Positions 21,705 to 23,497 of a stretch of DNA of 23,497 nucleotides are shown piece after piece. Each line of letters starts with the position of its first letter. Position 1 is the first letter of the stretch. Below the pieces are notes generated by a model. That model searched no databases, was not told where the DNA came from, and saw only the letters and a list, made by a program, of their open reading frames with translations. Source of the stretch: a virus; the IMG/VR virus record IMGVR_UViG_3300039159_000820, positions 1-23,497 of that record, one strand, 5' to 3'. The position numbers and the translations under genes are program-made.

Positions 21705-21879
21705 CACCCCGCGCAAGGCCTGCCCACCCGTGGTGGAGTACAGCCGGGCCGAGCAGGCGCGCGTCGCAGAGGAAATGGCGGTGCTGCCGGAGGAGGCCGC
21801 GATTGCTGAATGGCTGGCGGATTATGCCGTGCTGCGCGCTCAGGCTCGGGCGTGCAGATCCCTACGTGCAGGCCGCTGA
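21613..21879 (+). CDS. Rz1-like outer-membrane lipoprotein spanin (o-spanin)
   Basis: This 88-residue protein starts inside the Rz-like gene in the +1 frame, with GGAG eight bases upstream of ATG 21613. It has a lipoprotein signal peptide: a basic Arg10, hydrophobic VALAAATIFL and lipobox FLTAC with Cys25 as the lipidated residue. The mature part contains CPPVVEYSRAEQARVAEEMA and ends with a helix, a pattern common to o-spanins in alphaproteobacterial phages. It would sit in the outer membrane and contact the i-spanin across the periplasm. It overlaps the i-spanin gene by 92 bases and is the last clear phage gene in the window. Confidence 0.85.
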   Translation: MPFTARCWMRPAVALAAATIFLTACAAGSSDTPRKACPPVVEYSRAEQARVAEEMAVLPEEAAIAEWLADYAVLRAQARACRSLRAGR

Positions 21880-22369
21880 ATCTCGACTGGACTGCGTAAA
21901 ACCTGCGTGCCGTCACTTTTCTCGATTGTCATCGCGCACCGTCAAATTGGCTGAAAACCGCCTCCACCAACTGCAAGCTACCAGTCGTAGGCATAGGCGT
22001 AGAACTGGTCATAGACATGAAACCTCGGCATCAGATCAATGTCCTAGATCTATCACATCCCCCTGGCACCATTAACCCACGGGGTTCCCTTGCCGCTTAC
22101 GGTGAGCATGGTGCAGTCACCTCTTAAACGCCCTGCCTGGGACAGACCCAATGACGTGGGCACCTATTCGGTGAACATGGCCTCCGCAGAGAGGGCGCGC
22201 AATGCCCTGACCCTCTGGCTACGCCAAATGGAAAGTGCAACACCTTTGCCGAATCCTGCAAATCTGCTGGTGATCGGCGGAATAGACAGTCGCTCGGCAT
22301 TGGTGATGCTGGGTCTGACCGAGGTTCAGAAGGGGACGACGTGACGCTCGGGGACAGAGAATGGCCGGA
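21880..22369. other. Mostly non-coding junction, probable right prophage end
   Basis: This 490-bp stretch separates the last phage gene from a convergent glycosyltransferase gene. It is less GC-rich than its surroundings, especially 21880-22090. I see no tRNA, no integrase site of known type and no strong terminator, only a weak AACCC/GGGTT hairpin (22074-22086). One small uncertain reading frame is listed separately (22108-22344). The attachment site is likely here, but without the left end no direct repeat can be identified. Confidence 0.4.
22108..22344 (+). CDS. Hypothetical small protein (uncertain)
   Basis: This frame encodes 78 residues from ATG 22108, with a weak GGTGAG in front; a TTG at 22090 would add six residues. 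The sequence includes TYSVNMASAERARNALTLWL, faintly similar to the start of DUF982 proteins (VSSxxEAAExLLxxWP), and ends LVMLGLTEVQKGTT. There is no recognisable domain and no operon partner. It lies convergent to the glycosyltransferase, 25 bases from its end. Reasonable composition is the only support, so it may not be a gene. Confidence 0.3.
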   Translation: MVQSPLKRPAWDRPNDVGTYSVNMASAERARNALTLWLRQMESATPLPNPANLLVIGGIDSRSALVMLGLTEVQKGTT

Positions 22370-23497
22370 TCAGGGCAAGCCAGAGAGCGACTTTAAAGCG
22401 CGCATGTAGCGATCGATCACAATCGTTTCGTCAAACTGGCGTTCCATCTTTGACCGGCCCATCTGCCCCATTTGCACCCGCGCGATCTGGGGCAAATCCA
22501 TCATTTGGCGCATCTTGTCAGCAAGGTCGTCAGCATCCTGAGAACGGCAAAGAAAGCCGGTCTGGCCGTTATCAACGGCCTCGCGGCAGCCCACAGCATC
22601 GGTAGTGATGATCGGCTGCGCCATCGCGGCTGCTTCCAGCAGCGATCGCGGCGTGCCTTCACGGTAGCTCGGCAGCACGACACAGTCGCAGTCTGCCAGA
22701 TGCGGGCGCACATCCTCCGCCGCGCCCAGATAGCGGACAAGCCCCTGTGCTTCCCAGGCCGCGACCGTCTCGGGCGGGATTGCGGTCGGGTTGTCAACCC
22801 CGAGAAACCCGAGGAGATCGCATTCCACATCCCGGCAATCCGCCTTGAGTTTCCGGGCCGCTTCAACATATTCCCCGACACCCTTGTCCCACAGCATCCG
22901 CGCGACCAGTAGGAAACGGAAAGGCGCAGTGCCGTCACGTTCGGCCACGGGATGCGGCGAGAACCGCGCAAGATCCACGCCGGAGCCGGGCAAAATCTGT
23001 GTTTTCCCCGCCTGCACCAGCCCAAGTTTGACAAACAATTCGTGATCATCCGGGTTCTGGAAAAAAACTGTCCCCGCATTTTTCAACGCTTGACGATACA
23101 GAATTCTGACCACGCGCGTGAGCCAACTCTCGCGGACAAACGCCGTACCAAGGCCCGTAATATTGTGAACCGATGGAACTGCCAACATTCGGCAGGCCAG
23201 CCCGCCATAGATATTGGGCTTTATCGTGAAGCCCAAGAAGACAGCGGGGCGCTCCTGACGGAGCAGCCGGAAAAGGCGGATGAAAAGTAGAAAATCGCTC
23301 GCCGGATTGGTTCCCTTGTTGTCCACCAGCAATGGCACGAAACGAACACCTGCCGCCTCGATCCGTGCGGAATCGGTGCCAGGAGGAGCAACTGCGATCA
23401 CCTCGAATCCCGCTTCTTGCAGAGAACGGGTCAGGTTCATACGAAAATTCGCCAGATACCATGCAGAGTTTGCAACAAGCGCAACTTTTGCTTTCAT
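22370..23497 (-). CDS. GT4-family glycosyltransferase for surface polysaccharide (PglA-like)
   Basis: This 375-residue protein has the GT-B fold of family 4: an N-terminal acceptor domain starting KAKVALVANSAWYLANFRMN with FVPLLVDNKGTNPASD and TIKPNIYGGLACR, and a C-terminal nucleotide-sugar domain with ILPGSGVDLARFSP, RFLLVARMLWDKGVGEYVEA and the REGTPRSLLEAAAMAQPIIT block holding the EX7E-type glutamates. These enzymes transfer a sugar to an undecaprenyl-linked acceptor in O-antigen, capsule or exopolysaccharide synthesis at the inner membrane. The ATG is the last codon of the window; its promoter and neighbours are not visible. It is on the strand opposite to the phage and is most likely a host gene flanking the prophage, though a phage-carried gene cannot be excluded. 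Confidence 0.9.
   Translation of the reverse strand: MKAKVALVANSAWYLANFRMNLTRSLQEAGFEVIAVAPPGTDSARIEAAGVRFVPLLVDNKGTNPASDFLLFIRLFRLLRQERPAVFLGFTIKPNIYGGLACRMLAVPSVHNITGLGTAFVRESWLTRVVRILYRQALKNAGTVFFQNPDDHELFVKLGLVQAGKTQILPGSGVDLARFSPHPVAERDGTAPFRFLLVARMLWDKGVGEYVEAARKLKADCRDVECDLLGFLGVDNPTAIPPETVAAWEAQGLVRYLGAAEDVRPHLADCDCVVLPSYREGTPRSLLEAAAMAQPIITTDAVGCREAVDNGQTGFLCRSQDADDLADKMRQMMDLPQIARVQMGQMGRSKMERQFDETIVIDRYMRALKSLSGLP

Noticed and set aside
22070-22110. GGGTTCCC-like sequence resembling a tRNA T-arm near the probable prophage end
   Set aside because: No acceptor stem, anticodon arm or D-arm can be folded around it.
1-23497. CRISPR arrays, insertion sequences, rRNA and tRNA genes
   Set aside because: No regularly spaced repeats, transposase-like proteins or RNA-gene signatures were seen anywhere in the window.

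Overview
The window is most of the structural (late) region of a siphovirus-type prophage, followed by what looks like one host gene. The DNA is GC-rich. The gene set points to an alphaproteobacterium of the Rhodobacterales: DUF2460, DUF2163, NlpC/P60 and TIM-barrel tail proteins of the Rhodobacter gene transfer agent (GTA) type, a DUF2793 fibre, and a Rhodobacterales-type M15 endolysin with its spanin pair. That assignment rests on family recognition only.

Layout. The window opens inside the portal gene (1-720). A lambda-like head module follows: S49 (gpC-like) protease with a nested in-frame scaffold, decoration protein, major capsid protein, head-tail joining protein and a gpZ-like protein (1448-5403). 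Next come tail terminator, tail tube and tail-assembly chaperone, the last with a canonical A_AAA_AAC programmed -1 frameshift site (6355-8422). The tape measure (9075-11516) is followed by a GTA-like tail tip: distal tail protein, hub, peptidase and 1332-residue 'megatron' (11578-18439). A DUF2793 fibre (18449-20374) and a lysis cassette end the phage genes: a small membrane protein with an apparent frameshift, M15 endolysin, Rz-like i-spanin and an overlapping Rz1-like o-spanin (20386-21879). About 490 bp of mostly non-coding sequence precede a glycosyltransferase on the minus strand (22370-23497).

The striking feature is that four different type II toxin-antitoxin modules are inserted between the structural genes, all on the opposite strand to the late operon: VapBC-1 (721-1367), PrlF-YhaV (5417-6240), VapBC-2 (8412-9007) and a TacAT-type DUF1778-GNAT pair (12209-13014). 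In each, the toxin 3' end abuts or overlaps the stop codon of the preceding structural gene, and the antitoxin 5' end with its own regulatory DNA faces the next structural gene. Two modules have clear perfect inverted repeats upstream of the antitoxin. Late transcription would run antisense through all four, so the arrangement could couple toxin control to the lysogenic or lytic state.

The phage genes on the plus strand appear to be one co-directional unit, with many stop/start overlaps (4774, 7743, 13975, 21447) broken only at the four modules. No integrase, repressor, terminase, tRNA, insertion sequence or CRISPR array is visible. The left prophage end lies outside the window; the right end is probably between 21880 and 22369.
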